Below, piece after piece: positions 47,531 through 60,298 of a stretch of 64,000 bases of DNA. The notes beneath the pieces were generated by a model. The model did not search any database, was not told the DNA's origin, and saw only the letters and a list, made by a program, of their open reading frames with translations. How positions within the stretch are numbered: position 1 is the stretch's first letter; each line of letters begins with the position of its first letter. This stretch comes from Mannheimia sp. USDA-ARS-USMARC-1261. GTDB lineage: Bacteria; Pseudomonadota; Gammaproteobacteria; Enterobacterales; Pasteurellaceae. The translations under genes and the position numbers were made by a program. The DNA is taken from positions 1,798,001 through 1,862,000 of the forward strand of contig NZ_CP006942.1 of the NCBI RefSeq assembly GCF_000521605.1. Direction: 5' to 3'.

Positions 47531-47567
47531 AATAAAGGCATACCAAATATTGTATGCCTTTATTTTT
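47531..47567 (+). terminator. Terminator of purD
   Basis: AAAGGCATAC/GTATGCCTTTATTTTT hairpin. Confidence 0.85.
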
Positions 47568-47621
47568 ATGGTTATTATTGCTGCTTATTTTATAAGCTAA
47601 ATAATAAAAACTAAGGAAATT

Positions 47622-49640
47622 ATGACAACTACAATCACCCCTTATTTTTACGATCCGAATATTCAAGAATACGCCAATCCGAGTGCATTTGAGAAAATCA
47701 AGCAAATTTTAAATGCACCTTTAGATTTGCAAAAAAATCCGAAAATCTTACCGCTTGTAAAAGTGATTAAAGAGAAACAAGCGGTTGAAATTCCACTTTT
47801 TTTTGCGAATGACGATAAAGCACGATGGATAATCACTCTTGAAAATGGCGAACAATTAACAGGTGAAATTGAAAAAAGTGAAGAGGCAGTTTTAACCCTG
47901 CCAAAAGATCTCCCTTTGGGCTATCACACTCTCTTGCTTAAAACAGAGGAGACAGAGGAAAACTGTTCTCTAATAGTTACCCCTGAAAAAGCCTTTCAGC
48001 CTATCCTATTACAACAACAGAAAAAATTATGGGGTGCATTTTTACAGCTTTATACGTTACGCTCAGCACAAAACTGGGGCGTGGGTGATTTTGGTGATTT
48101 GAAGCAATTTCTTGCAAAGATTGCTGAATATGGTGCAGATTTTGTCGGTCTAAACCCAATTCACGCTCTATTTCCAGCCAACCCTGAAGGGGCAAGCCCT
48201 TACAGTCCGTCATCTCGCTTGTGGCAAAATATTATCTATATTGATATCAATGCAGTTGAGGCATTCAAACAATCGAAAAAAGCCCAAGAATGGTTTAACG
48301 CTACAGATATTCAGCAACAACTTGCTGAATTAAGGGCTAGAGATTACGTGGATTACAGCACAGTAACCAAACTGAAATTAACCGCATTACATTTTGCCTT
48401 TGAGCAATTCTCAACCGAAAGCCAAGCCGAATTTAACGATTTTATTGAACAATCGGGAGAATCGTTAAAAATTCAAGCAACCTTTGATGCTTTACACCAA
48501 CACTTTTCTGAGCAACTTGGTCTGCACGGTGGTTGGCAGGATTGGACAGAAGAATATCAAAATTACCAATCGCCTAAGGTTTCAGAATTTCAGCAAACTC
48601 AAGCCCAACTTATCCGTTTTTATATGTGGTTACAATTTATTGCTATTCAGCAACTTTCAGAATGTGATCATTTTGCTAAATCATTAAATATGCCGATTGG
48701 GTTCTACCGTGATTTAGCGGTAGGTGTAACTAATAATGGAGCGGAAACTTGGGCAGATAAGGCACTATTTGTGCAAGAGGCTTCTATCGGAGCACCGCCT
48801 GATATGCTTGCCCCAAATGGACAGGGCTGGGGGCTTTCACCAATGCACCCATATATTTTAGCAACCCGAGGCTATCAACCTTTCATTGAGTTGGTGCGAG
48901 CCAATATGAAACATTGTGGTGCATTACGCATCGATCATATTCTTGGTTTTGCCCGTATGTGGTGGGTAGCAAATGGTGAATCAGCTAAAGAGGGGATTTA
49001 TGTTCGCTATCCGTTAGACGATCTGCTTTCCATTTTGGCGTTAGAAAGCCAACGCCATCAATGTTTAATTATTGCTGAAGCTCTTGGTACTGTGCCGGAA
49101 GGCATTTTAGAATCCCTCGAAGAAAAAGGGATTTTAGCCTACAACATTTTCTATTTTGAAAAAGCAGAAAATAGCTATAAGTCGCTGGAAGATTACCCTT
49201 ACCAAGCAATGACAACGCTTAGTACGCACGATTTACCGACAATTCAAGGCTATTGGAAAGGCTATGACTTTGAGTTAGGCGAAAAATTTGACACTTACCC
49301 AAGTAAAGCGGTATTACGCAAGCTAAAAGAAGAGCGATCTTATGACCGTTTAAATATCCGCACAGCAGTGGAAAAGGTAATGGAACTCGAGCCAAATGAA
49401 GTGGGCATAACCGTGAAATTCACCCACCAATTACAACGCTATGTAGCACACACCAACAGTGCGTTATTTGGTACACAACCTGAAGATTGGTTGAATATGC
49501 TAGAGCCTGTGAACATTCCGGGAACAAGCACAGAATACCCGAACTGGCGAAGAAAATTATCAGCCACGACGGCGCAGATTTTTGCAAATCCGGATATCCA
49601 AAAATTGCTTACAGACATCAACACCATTCGCAAGAAATAA
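47622..49640 (+). CDS. malQ: 4-alpha-glucanotransferase (amylomaltase)
   Basis: 672-residue GH77 enzyme that transfers glucan chains between maltooligosaccharides. An N-terminal beta-rich extension (about 1-120) precedes the catalytic domain: LWGAFLQLYTLRSAQNWGVGDFGDL, the nucleophile in LRIDHILGFARMWW, the acid/base in IIAEALGTVPEG and the third carboxylate in STHDLPTIQGYWKG. It stands alone without malP or glg genes. Several uptake signals occur in the first 150 bases of the gene. Confidence 0.95.
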   Translation: MTTTITPYFYDPNIQEYANPSAFEKIKQILNAPLDLQKNPKILPLVKVIKEKQAVEIPLFFANDDKARWIITLENGEQLTGEIEKSEEAVLTLPKDLPLGYHTLLLKTEETEENCSLIVTPEKAFQPILLQQQKKLWGAFLQLYTLRSAQNWGVGDFGDLKQFLAKIAEYGADFVGLNPIHALFPANPEGASPYSPSSRLWQNIIYIDINAVEAFKQSKKAQEWFNATDIQQQLAELRARDYVDYSTVTKLKLTALHFAFEQFSTESQAEFNDFIEQSGESLKIQATFDALHQHFSEQLGLHGGWQDWTEEYQNYQSPKVSEFQQTQAQLIRFYMWLQFIAIQQLSECDHFAKSLNMPIGFYRDLAVGVTNNGAETWADKALFVQEASIGAPPDMLAPNGQGWGLSPMHPYILATRGYQPFIELVRANMKHCGALRIDHILGFARMWWVANGESAKEGIYVRYPLDDLLSILALESQRHQCLIIAEALGTVPEGILESLEEKGILAYNIFYFEKAENSYKSLEDYPYQAMTTLSTHDLPTIQGYWKGYDFELGEKFDTYPSKAVLRKLKEERSYDRLNIRTAVEKVMELEPNEVGITVKFTHQLQRYVAHTNSALFGTQPEDWLNMLEPVNIPGTSTEYPNWRRKLSATTAQIFANPDIQKLLTDINTIRKK

Positions 49641-49644
49641 TGTA

Positions 49645-49692
49645 ACAAGCGGTTGTTTTTTCGTAAAATTTTACCGAAAAACAACCGCTTGT
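49645..49692. terminator. Terminator built from an inverted uptake-signal pair
   Basis: ACAAGCGGTTGTTTTTTCG and CGAAAAACAACCGCTTGT pair over 17-18 bases between convergent malQ and pnuC, a bidirectional terminator. Confidence 0.8.
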
Positions 49693-49698
49693 ACTTAA

Positions 49699-50439
49699 TT
49701 ATCTAATCTCTTGCTGATGATTTCTGTGAAGTTTAATCCAGTTATAATAACCATAAATAGAGTTACAAAGATACATCACATACATCACTAATAACGGTAA
49801 GCTGGTTTCGCCGTTTTGGAAGTACATTGCCGTCCAAAGTGAAATCGTCATAATATTAACGATAATCCACAACGCCCATTGTTCACGGTAACGTAGCACC
49901 ATTAGGATTTGAGCCACAATTGAAATAACCACTGTTGCTCCATCAAGTAACGGTAAAGCACTATCTAAATATTTCAGTAATTCAACATAAAGGAATGTAC
50001 CGATAATTGCAGAGATAATCACAATCCCCCACTGCTTCGCGGTTAGGGCTTTTGCAATCACTTCCTCTACCCCTGCATTATTTACCGTATTTTGGCTTGT
50101 CATATTTTTACGCCAGAAATAGAATCCGATAAATTGCACCGGTACATAAACGAGTAAATTTAACATCATCTCGCCATAAAGCTGGAAAGTGTATGAAATA
50201 TAAGCATAAAGCGAAACGGAGATTAAGCCGAAAAAGTAGTTACTGATTTTCCCCTTACCCACAAAAACGACACATAAAATGCCTGTAATTGCTGCAATAG
50301 TGGCAATCCAGCTATCTGGTTGGTAAATAAAAATGGCGATTTGTATCGCAAGGAAAGTCAGCAACCACCCTGCTTCAAATTTAGTCCAACCGCCGAAAAG
50401 TTCTTGTTTTAATTTCGTTGAAAATGATGAATCTTGCAT
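49699..50439 (-). CDS. pnuC: Nicotinamide riboside transporter PnuC
   Basis: 246-residue inner-membrane protein with about seven helices. GWTKFEAGWLLTFLAIQIAIF, VQFIGFYFWRKN, and C-terminal LWIIVNIMTISLWTAMYFQNG plus YLCNSIYGYYNWIKL match PnuC, which moves nicotinamide riboside by facilitated diffusion, trapped by a kinase such as NadR. It is monocistronic here. Confidence 0.93.
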   Translation of the reverse strand: MQDSSFSTKLKQELFGGWTKFEAGWLLTFLAIQIAIFIYQPDSWIATIAAITGILCVVFVGKGKISNYFFGLISVSLYAYISYTFQLYGEMMLNLLVYVPVQFIGFYFWRKNMTSQNTVNNAGVEEVIAKALTAKQWGIVIISAIIGTFLYVELLKYLDSALPLLDGATVVISIVAQILMVLRYREQWALWIIVNIMTISLWTAMYFQNGETSLPLLVMYVMYLCNSIYGYYNWIKLHRNHQQEIR

Positions 50440-50517
50440 ACACGCCTCCGATGTAAAAAATATATCTCAAATCATAGAACATAAAAACAAAAAAAGCAAA
50501 ATTTAGTAAAGGGAATT

Positions 50518-51396
50518 TTACTTAGGTTTGATATCGCCTTTTCTTACTTCTGTACTTACGTCTCCTGAACGCATTTCTGTAGTTACTGCGGTTCCTGAAC
50601 GTTTAAAGGTATAGTCTGCTTTGCTGAACTCGCCTGTTTGATTATTTAAGAAGAAATGGCGATATTCATTTACCCATAACGCCGTTGCCCCACAGACTGC
50701 CACAGGCATCACCACCAAATTCACAAATGGGAGCATCGTAAATAAGCTCACTAACGCACCAAAGGTAAAATTAAGCGTGCGGTATTGTGTAAGTGCATTT
50801 CGCATACGCTGAAAGCTGATTTTATGGTTATCAAACGGATAGTCGCAATACTGAATGGCAATTAACCACGCCCCAAACATAAAGGTAAGAATAGGCACAA
50901 TGGTTTGCCCCACCACAGGTAAAAAACCAAGTACAAAAAGGGCAATTAATCTTGGAATGCTATACATCATTTTTTGCCACTCACGTTTTAGCATTCTTGG
51001 CACATCTTTTAACATTGCCCCGAAAGACATATCACCCAATGGATCGCCCGTGAGTTGTAGTTCAACTTTTTCAGCCAGTAAAGCATTAAAAGGAGCAGCT
51101 ACAAAGTTTGCTAATGTGGTAAAGGCAAAATAAAAGCCAACTAAAATCATCAAAAAAATCAGCGGAATGAGAATAAAGCTAAGCCATTCCAACCAAGTTG
51201 GTAACATTAATGCCAACAACCCTCCAATGTTGGCAAAAAACGCCCATATCAGCCCAACCATTAACACGGTATTAATCAAAATCGGAAAAATCACAAAGGG
51301 TAAAAATTGGCGTTGCAGCAACAATTTCCAGCCATAAATAAAGTAGTGAAAACCAAGCCCTATCTGAGTTTGTGGCTGTGAAAAAGCAGAAGACAT
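50518..51396 (-). CDS. cysZ: Sulfate transporter CysZ
   Basis: 292-residue inner-membrane protein with four main hydrophobic regions: GLGFHYFIYGWKLLLQRQFLPFVIFPI near the start, EKVELQLTG, MLKREWQKMMYSIPRLIALFVLGFLPVVGQ and NLVVMPVAVCGATALWVNEYR. It supplies sulfate for cysteine synthesis. The second ATG (51396) is best spaced from AAGGA. About 30 polar C-terminal residues extend beyond the enteric protein. It is divergent from zipA, as I recall for Haemophilus. Confidence 0.93.
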   Translation of the reverse strand: MSSAFSQPQTQIGLGFHYFIYGWKLLLQRQFLPFVIFPILINTVLMVGLIWAFFANIGGLLALMLPTWLEWLSFILIPLIFLMILVGFYFAFTTLANFVAAPFNALLAEKVELQLTGDPLGDMSFGAMLKDVPRMLKREWQKMMYSIPRLIALFVLGFLPVVGQTIVPILTFMFGAWLIAIQYCDYPFDNHKISFQRMRNALTQYRTLNFTFGALVSLFTMLPFVNLVVMPVAVCGATALWVNEYRHFFLNNQTGEFSKADYTFKRSGTAVTTEMRSGDVSTEVRKGDIKPK

Positions 51397-51510
51397 AATC
51401 ATTCCTTATTTTTTATCAAAAATTTGTTAGAAATATGGTAAGCTACGCACACTATTTTCGCAAATATGAAAATGTATTTTTTACTGATTATTTAAAATAA
51501 AGAGGACACA

Positions 51511-52410
51511 ATGGAACTGCATATTATTTTCTTTATTCTAGCCGGATTATTGATTGCGGTCTTAATCGGCTTTAGTATTTGGTCTGCCCGCCGTGAAAAA
51601 TCGAACATTTTCTCAAACACTTTTTCAAGCAGACCTGTTGTTGTACCTCCGTCAAGTAATGAGCTAAATAACAATATTCCTGCTTCATTACAGCCGCAAG
51701 CTAATGAATATCAAGCAATGTCTGTGCCGGAAGAAAATCCACAGCAGATCCAACAGGAAGTGGAAAGCTCATTGCAAAATATCAAAATCAGCTTACCGGG
51801 AGAACCTCAAGTTCAAACAACAGTGCAGCTTCAACAACCTATAGCAGAGCCTGTTAGCACCTACGGTCAGCAAATTTCTAATCAGCAACATATTCAAAAT
51901 ACACCTGATTTTGCGAACCCAACGATTAATGTTGTTATTACGCCTGAACAAGAAGTGCAAGTTGCACCTGTAGAAGAAACCGAAGTTGTGCAAATTGAAC
52001 AGCAAGAAAATCCATTTGTAACGCTTTATGTTTACGCACCGCAAAATGAGCCGTTCCGTGGCGATTATGTGGTTCATTATTTAGAAGAAGTTGGATTACG
52101 TTTTGGCGAACACCAAATTTTCCATCGCCACCAACACATTGACGATTCGCTCAGCCCGATTATTTTCAGTGCGGCGAACTTAATGAATCCGGGTACATTT
52201 GATTTACACAATATTGCTAACTTCTCCACCGCCGGTTTGGTGCTATTTATGCAGTTACCAACCGAAGGCAACGATATTGTGAATATGAAATTATTACTGA
52301 GCAATGCTGAGCACTTGGCATCATCACTCGGCGGTTATTTATATGACGATGCTCAACAACCGTTTAGCGAAGAATCTCGCCAGCGTTATATGCAACGTGT
52401 AATGCGTTAA
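51511..52410 (+). CDS. zipA: Cell division protein ZipA
   Basis: 299-residue membrane anchor for FtsZ. The N-terminal helix MELHIIFFILAGLLIAVLIGFSIW is followed by a charged patch (SARREK), a Gln/Pro-rich linker (about 45-165) and the C-terminal FtsZ-binding domain (VTLYVYAPQNEPFRGDYVVHYLEEVGLRFGEHQIFHRH). AGAGGAC precedes the ATG. Confidence 0.95.
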   Translation: MELHIIFFILAGLLIAVLIGFSIWSARREKSNIFSNTFSSRPVVVPPSSNELNNNIPASLQPQANEYQAMSVPEENPQQIQQEVESSLQNIKISLPGEPQVQTTVQLQQPIAEPVSTYGQQISNQQHIQNTPDFANPTINVVITPEQEVQVAPVEETEVVQIEQQENPFVTLYVYAPQNEPFRGDYVVHYLEEVGLRFGEHQIFHRHQHIDDSLSPIIFSAANLMNPGTFDLHNIANFSTAGLVLFMQLPTEGNDIVNMKLLLSNAEHLASSLGGYLYDDAQQPFSEESRQRYMQRVMR

Positions 52411-52432
52411 TTGCAAAAATAATTGTTTTTTC

Positions 52433-52459
52433 GACCGCTTGTTACAAGCGGTCTTTTTT
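52433..52459 (+). terminator. Terminator of zipA built from two abutting uptake signals
   Basis: GACCGCTTG-TTA-CAAGCGGTC followed by T6: a nine-base stem with a 3-base loop, made entirely of two inverted uptake signals. Confidence 0.85.
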
Positions 52460-52463
52460 GTAG

Positions 52464-54533
<2,070 letters not shown>

Positions 54534-54565
54534 TATTCGTAAAACGAGGAAAAAACGAGTAAAAT

Positions 54566-54575
54566 ACAAGCGGTT
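54566..54575 (+). repeat. DNA uptake signal sequence
   Basis: ACAAGCGGTT about 34 bases before the galE start. Confidence 0.8.
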
Positions 54576-54609
54576 ATTTTCTTCGTAAATTTTGCAAAAG
54601 GAACATAAA

Positions 54610-55626
54610 ATGGCAATTTTAGTCACAGGCGGTGCAGGGTATATTGGTTCACATACCGTTGTTGAACTCTTAAATGAAAACAAAGAAATTGTTATCTTAG
54701 ATAACCTTTCTAATTCCTCTGAAGTTTCACTTGAGCGTGTAAAACAGATCACAGGCAAAAGTGTAAAATTCTACCAAGGCGATATTTTAGATCGTGAAAT
54801 ATTACGCAAGATTTTTGCTGAAAATAAGATTGAATCGGTTATCCACTTTGCCGGTTTAAAAGCTGTTGGTGAAAGCGTAAGAGAGCCACTACGCTACTAT
54901 CAAAATAACGTAACCGGTTCGATTGTTTTGGTAGAAGAAATGCTAAAAGCAAACGTGAATACAATTGTATTTAGCTCGTCTGCAACCGTATATGGCGATC
55001 CACAAATTATTCCAATTGTGGAATCTTGCCCTGTAGGCGGAACAACTAACCCTTACGGCACATCAAAATATATGGTAGAACGTATTCTTGAAGATACTGT
55101 AAAAGCCTTCCCACAATTAAGTGCGGTAGTATTACGTTATTTTAACCCCGTAGGTGCTCACGAAAGCGGCTTGATCGGTGAAGATCCGAATGGCATTCCA
55201 AATAACCTAATGCCATTTATCAGCCAAGTGGCTGTAGGTAAATTACCACAATTATCTGTTTTTGGTGGCGACTACTCTACCCACGATGGCACAGGTGTAC
55301 GCGATTATATTCACGTTGTTGATTTAGCTATCGGACATTTAAAAGCATTAGAAAAACACCAAGACGATGCTGGTTTCCACATTTACAATTTAGGCACAGG
55401 TACCGGTTATTCCGTGTTAGATATGGTGAAAGCATTTGAAAATGCTAATGGTATTACCATTCCATATAAAATTACAGACCGCCGCCCAGGCGATATTGCT
55501 GTTTGCTACTCTGCCCCTCAAAAAGCCCTCGAACAACTCGGCTGGAAAACCGAGCGTGGCTTAGAGCAAATGATGAAAGACACGTGGAATTGGCAAAAAA
55601 ATAACCCGAATGGTTATAAAGGCTAA
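54610..55626 (+). CDS. galE: UDP-glucose 4-epimerase
   Basis: 338-residue short-chain dehydrogenase-type epimerase interconverting UDP-glucose and UDP-galactose for LPS and galactose use. The NAD fold [17 protein letters not shown], catalytic SSATVYGDP (Ser) and YGTSKYMVE (Tyr, Lys) are intact. The ATG at 54610 follows AAAGGAAC. galE-ampG-adk is the order I recall for Haemophilus. Confidence 0.97.
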   Translation: MAILVTGGAGYIGSHTVVELLNENKEIVILDNLSNSSEVSLERVKQITGKSVKFYQGDILDREILRKIFAENKIESVIHFAGLKAVGESVREPLRYYQNNVTGSIVLVEEMLKANVNTIVFSSSATVYGDPQIIPIVESCPVGGTTNPYGTSKYMVERILEDTVKAFPQLSAVVLRYFNPVGAHESGLIGEDPNGIPNNLMPFISQVAVGKLPQLSVFGGDYSTHDGTGVRDYIHVVDLAIGHLKALEKHQDDAGFHIYNLGTGTGYSVLDMVKAFENANGITIPYKITDRRPGDIAVCYSAPQKALEQLGWKTERGLEQMMKDTWNWQKNNPNGYKG

Positions 55627-55633
55627 AGAAATG

Positions 55634-55661
55634 AAGGGCTATCGAAAGATAGCTCTTTTTT
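55634..55661 (+). terminator. Terminator of galE
   Basis: AAGGGCTATC/GATAGCTCTT stem with a GAAA tetraloop and T-run. Confidence 0.85.
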
Positions 55662-55748
55662 CTTAAATCGCAAATAATTAGAGAAGGTATTCAAGCTATG
55701 GTATATTAACCTAATATCATCTTTTCTTTTGCAAAATTTAGGAAAAAT

Positions 55749-57047
55749 ATGACCGCTTACACGCCTGAAAATAATGCTACAAAGCCTTCTATTTGGCAGC
55801 AGATTTTTACAAAAAATATGCTCCTTTGTATTTACACGGGTTTTTGTTCCGGCTTGCCGTTATTTGTGTTAATTCAATTAATGCCGGCTTGGCTTACCAG
55901 TGCGAATTTAGATATTAAAACCATCGCGGCATTTACCCTTACTTCCCTTCCCTACACTTGGAAATTTCTTTGGGCTGCGTTATTAGACCGTTATTTTCCA
56001 CCATTTTTAGGTAGACGTAGAAGTTGGATTTTTATTTCTCAAATTGGGCTTTTAGTTATTTTAGCCAGCTTTGGCTTGTTTGATCCGGTGAAAGATATTT
56101 CGATGGTGGTAACGTTATCGGTAATATTAGCATTCCTTTCCGCTACGCAAGATATTGTTGTTGATGCGTTCCGCCGTGAGATTTTATCGGATAACGAACT
56201 GGGTTTAGGTAATTCCATTCACGTTAATGCTTATCGCATTGCAGGTTTAATTCCCGGTGGCTTATCACTATTTTTAGCGGATCACTACGCTTGGGATACG
56301 GTTTTCTTGATTACGGCTGCTTTTTTAGTGCCTTGCTTATTTATTACGTTAATCGCCGCTGAACCTAATCATAAACCTATCGATCGTTCCAAGCCGTTTT
56401 ATATGGCGTTTGTTGATCCGTTCAGAGAATTTTTTACCCGTAAAGGAGTCGCTGGGGCTATCGGGTTAATTTTATTTATTTTTCTCTATAAATTAGGCGA
56501 CTCTCTCGCCACCACACTGCAAACTAAATTTATCTTAGATATGGGTTTTACTAAATCGCACATTGCAGGTATTGTAAAAATGACTTCTCTTTGGTGTAGT
56601 ATTGGCGGTGGTATTATTGGCGGTATTGCAATGTTGAAATTGGGTGTAAACCGTGCCTTGTGGTTGTTTGGCTTAGTTCAGTTAGTAACCATTTTAGGTT
56701 TTGCGTATCTTGCCAGCTTTGGATATTTCCCCACCGAAAGCATTGGAGCTGCGGAACTTTGGAAATTAGGTTTAGTGATGGCAGGCGAATATCTGGGCGT
56801 AGGGCTAGGCACGGCTGCTTTCGTTGCCTTTATGGCACGTGAAACTAACCCTGCTTATACTGCAATGCAACTGGCTATTTTCACTAGCCTTGCTGCCCTG
56901 CCAAGCAAAATGCTCGGGGCATACACCGGGCATTTGGTAGAAATGATGGGCTATTATCAATTCTTCTGGCTCTGCTTCTTTATTGGTATTCCGGGAATGT
57001 TAATGCTATTTAAAGTTGCCCCTTGGACAGAACAAAACTCAGCTTAG
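55749..57047 (+). CDS. ampG: AmpG-family muropeptide permease
   Basis: 432-residue major facilitator protein with about 12 helices importing anhydro-muropeptides for cell wall recycling. YTGFCSGLPLFVLIQLMPAWL at the start, LPYTWKFLWAALLDRY, and LSATQDIVVDAFRREIL match AmpG. It lacks the long C-terminal two-helix extension of the enteric 490-residue protein, as in other short members. Placed between galE and adk. Confidence 0.9.
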   Translation: MTAYTPENNATKPSIWQQIFTKNMLLCIYTGFCSGLPLFVLIQLMPAWLTSANLDIKTIAAFTLTSLPYTWKFLWAALLDRYFPPFLGRRRSWIFISQIGLLVILASFGLFDPVKDISMVVTLSVILAFLSATQDIVVDAFRREILSDNELGLGNSIHVNAYRIAGLIPGGLSLFLADHYAWDTVFLITAAFLVPCLFITLIAAEPNHKPIDRSKPFYMAFVDPFREFFTRKGVAGAIGLILFIFLYKLGDSLATTLQTKFILDMGFTKSHIAGIVKMTSLWCSIGGGIIGGIAMLKLGVNRALWLFGLVQLVTILGFAYLASFGYFPTESIGAAELWKLGLVMAGEYLGVGLGTAAFVAFMARETNPAYTAMQLAIFTSLAALPSKMLGAYTGHLVEMMGYYQFFWLCFFIGIPGMLMLFKVAPWTEQNSA

Positions 57048-57049
57048 TT

Positions 57050-57059
57050 ACAAGCGGTT
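57050..57059 (+). repeat. DNA uptake signal sequence
   Basis: ACAAGCGGTT directly after the ampG stop. Confidence 0.8.
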
Positions 57060-57142
57060 AAATTTATAAAAAAATTTGCAATTTTAGGCAGTAATCGGTA
57101 AGGTTATTGCCTAAGTTATTTATTCATTTTTTTAGTTATTGA

Positions 57143-57796
<654 letters not shown>

Positions 57797-57806
57797 TTGA
57801 ATATAC

Positions 57807-57840
57807 AAAATCTGCACTATTCAATTAGTGCAGATTTTTT
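57807..57840 (+). terminator. Terminator of adk
   Basis: AAAATCTGCACTA/TAGTGCAGATTTTTT hairpin. Confidence 0.9.
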
Positions 57841-57850
57841 ATTGTCTATG

Positions 57851-57898
57851 GCAAGCGGTCAAAATTTTGCATTTTTTTGCAAATTTTCGACCGCTTGT
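57851..57898 (-). terminator. maeB terminator from an inverted uptake-signal pair
   Basis: GCAAGCGGTC (57851-57860) and GACCGCTTGT (57889-57898) with AT-rich inner arms, just past the maeB stop. Confidence 0.65.
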
Positions 57899-57905
57899 TA
57901 TTTTA

Positions 57906-60176
57906 TTAGGCTTGTGTTTGGGCTTTTACCGCTGCAAATGCCACCATATTAATAATACGGCGAACAGAAGCCACCGGCGTTAAAATATGGGCTGATTTCT
58001 TCACCCCCATTAGGATTGGACCAACTGTAATAGCTGTTGTGGTTGCACGCAGTAGGTTATAACTGATGCGGGCAGATTCCACATTTGGCATAACCAATAA
58101 GTTTGCCGAGCCTTTTAAAGTGGTCTCCGGCATATGAGCTAAACGCAACTCTTCATTAAGAGCTAAGTCGCCGTGCATTTCGCCATCAATATTGAGACTA
58201 GGATCACGTTCTTGCACAATACGTAACGTTTCACGCATTTTCGGTGCACCAAGATAGTTATTTGAGCCAAAGTTTGAATGTGAAAGCAATGCAACCGCCG
58301 GCTCAATACCGAAATGTTTGATCTCCTCCGCTGCCATTAGCGTGATTTCTGCTAACTCTTCAGCCGTTGGATCGGCATTAACATAAGTATCGGTTAAAAA
58401 CACATTTCCTGTTGGCAACACAAGGCTGTTTAATGCAGCTGGTACTTTTACCCCTTCTTTAGTGCCGATAATATCTTTAATTGCTTCTAAATGGCGACTG
58501 TATGAGCCAAACAAGCCACACACTAAACCATCTGCATAGCCCATTTCAACAAGCAATGAAGCAATTACAGTGGTATTTGAGGTGGTTACTCGTTTTGCAA
58601 TCGCTTCCGTAATACCACGACGGCTCATTAGAGCGTAGTAACGTTTCCAAAGCTCCTCGTGGCGGTCATCTTGTTCGTTATTTACGATTTCAAAATCTCT
58701 GCCTGCTAAAATTTGTAAACCTAATTTTTTGATTTTAGCTTCAATAACCGCAGGACGACCGATTAAAATCGGATATGCCAAGCCCATTGAAATAATCTCT
58801 TGGGTAGCGTGTAGCACTTTAGTTTCTTCGCCTTCAGCAAGTACAATGCGTTTTTTATCGGCTTTCGCTTGACTGAAAATTGGCTTCATAAATAAACTCG
58901 TTTTGTAAACAAACTGCGTGAGTTTTTCAATATAGCCTTCCCAATCTGTAATCGGGCGAGTTGCAACACCAGAATCCATCGCAGCTTTTGCAACAGCAGG
59001 GGCAATACGCACAATTAAGCGAGGATCAAATGGTCGAGGAATAATATAGTCCGCTCCAAATGTTGCCCCTTCGCCTCCATAAGCCGAAGTAACCACTTCA
59101 TTTTGTTCTGCCAGAGCAAGATCTGCGATGGCATACACCGCCGCCATTTTCATTTCTTCATTAATGGTGGTTGCCCCCACATCTAACGCCCCACGGAAAA
59201 TAAATGGGAAGCAAAGCACGTTATTTACTTGGTTTGGATAATCTGAACGACCTGTACAAATAATTGCATCAGGGCGAGCTGCTTTTGCTTCAGGAGGAGT
59301 AATTTCAGGGTTCGGGTTAGCAAGAGCAAGAATAATCGGGTGAGCAGCCATTGAACGAACCATATCTTGCGTTAATGCACCCGCTGCCGAACAACCTAAG
59401 AAAATATCTGCATTTGGCATAGCATCGCCCAACGTACGCCAGCCGTTATCCACAATTGCATAGGCTTTTTTGGTGTCGTCCATACGATCATCACGGTTTT
59501 GATAAATTACACCTTTGGAATCACATACCACAATGTTTTCGCGTTTCATACCAAGTGAAACAAGCAGATTCAAGCACGCAATTGACGCAGCCCCCGCACC
59601 TGATGCAACTAAACGAACCTCTTCAATTTTTTTATCCACAATACGCAGGGCGTTAATGACTGCTGCAGCACTAATAATTGCCGTACCGTGTTGGTCGTCG
59701 TGGAAAACAGGAATGTTCATTCTCTCACGCAGTTTTTGCTCAATGTAGAAACACTCTGGTGCTTTAATATCTTCAAGATTTACGCCACCGAAAGTCGGTT
59801 CTAATGAGGCAATAATATCCACAAGTTTTTCCGGATCGGTTTCATTGATTTCAATATCAAATACATCAATACCAGCAAACTTTTTAAATAGTACGCCTTT
59901 ACCTTCCATCACAGGCTTACCAGCCAATGCACCGATGTTACCTAAACCCAGTACCGCTGTACCGTTTGAAATTACTGCAACTAAGTTGCCTTTTGCTGTG
60001 TAGCGATAAGCTGCTGATGGGGCTTTTTCAATTTCCAAACAAGGCTCAGCCACTCCCGGTGAGTACGCCAGAGCTAAGTCTCTCTGCGTAGCAAGAGATT
60101 TGGTTGGGGTAACTTCGATTTTTCCCGGTTTTGGAAACTCGTGGAAATCCAGTGCAGCTTGGCGTAAATCACTCAT
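57906..60176 (-). CDS. maeB: NADP-dependent malic enzyme with phosphotransacetylase-like domain
   Basis: 756-residue enzyme decarboxylating malate to pyruvate with NADPH production. The malic domain (about 1-420) shows [40 protein letters not shown], the metal-binding [10 protein letters not shown] and [14 protein letters not shown]. The C-terminal part (about 430-756) is a phosphate acetyltransferase-like regulatory domain, as in E. coli MaeB (759 residues), which responds to acetyl-CoA. Confidence 0.96.
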   Translation of the reverse strand: MSDLRQAALDFHEFPKPGKIEVTPTKSLATQRDLALAYSPGVAEPCLEIEKAPSAAYRYTAKGNLVAVISNGTAVLGLGNIGALAGKPVMEGKGVLFKKFAGIDVFDIEINETDPEKLVDIIASLEPTFGGVNLEDIKAPECFYIEQKLRERMNIPVFHDDQHGTAIISAAAVINALRIVDKKIEEVRLVASGAGAASIACLNLLVSLGMKRENIVVCDSKGVIYQNRDDRMDDTKKAYAIVDNGWRTLGDAMPNADIFLGCSAAGALTQDMVRSMAAHPIILALANPNPEITPPEAKAARPDAIICTGRSDYPNQVNNVLCFPFIFRGALDVGATTINEEMKMAAVYAIADLALAEQNEVVTSAYGGEGATFGADYIIPRPFDPRLIVRIAPAVAKAAMDSGVATRPITDWEGYIEKLTQFVYKTSLFMKPIFSQAKADKKRIVLAEGEETKVLHATQEIISMGLAYPILIGRPAVIEAKIKKLGLQILAGRDFEIVNNEQDDRHEELWKRYYALMSRRGITEAIAKRVTTSNTTVIASLLVEMGYADGLVCGLFGSYSRHLEAIKDIIGTKEGVKVPAALNSLVLPTGNVFLTDTYVNADPTAEELAEITLMAAEEIKHFGIEPAVALLSHSNFGSNNYLGAPKMRETLRIVQERDPSLNIDGEMHGDLALNEELRLAHMPETTLKGSANLLVMPNVESARISYNLLRATTTAITVGPILMGVKKSAHILTPVASVRRIINMVAFAAVKAQTQA

Positions 60177-60298
60177 AGTTCAATCCTTAATTTGATGGTA
60201 AAATTAATTATATTTCAACAACTTAATATTCTCTTCCAGATATATAAACCCGGAAAAGGCAATTTGCAAAAAATGATATAAATTCAACCGCTTGTTTA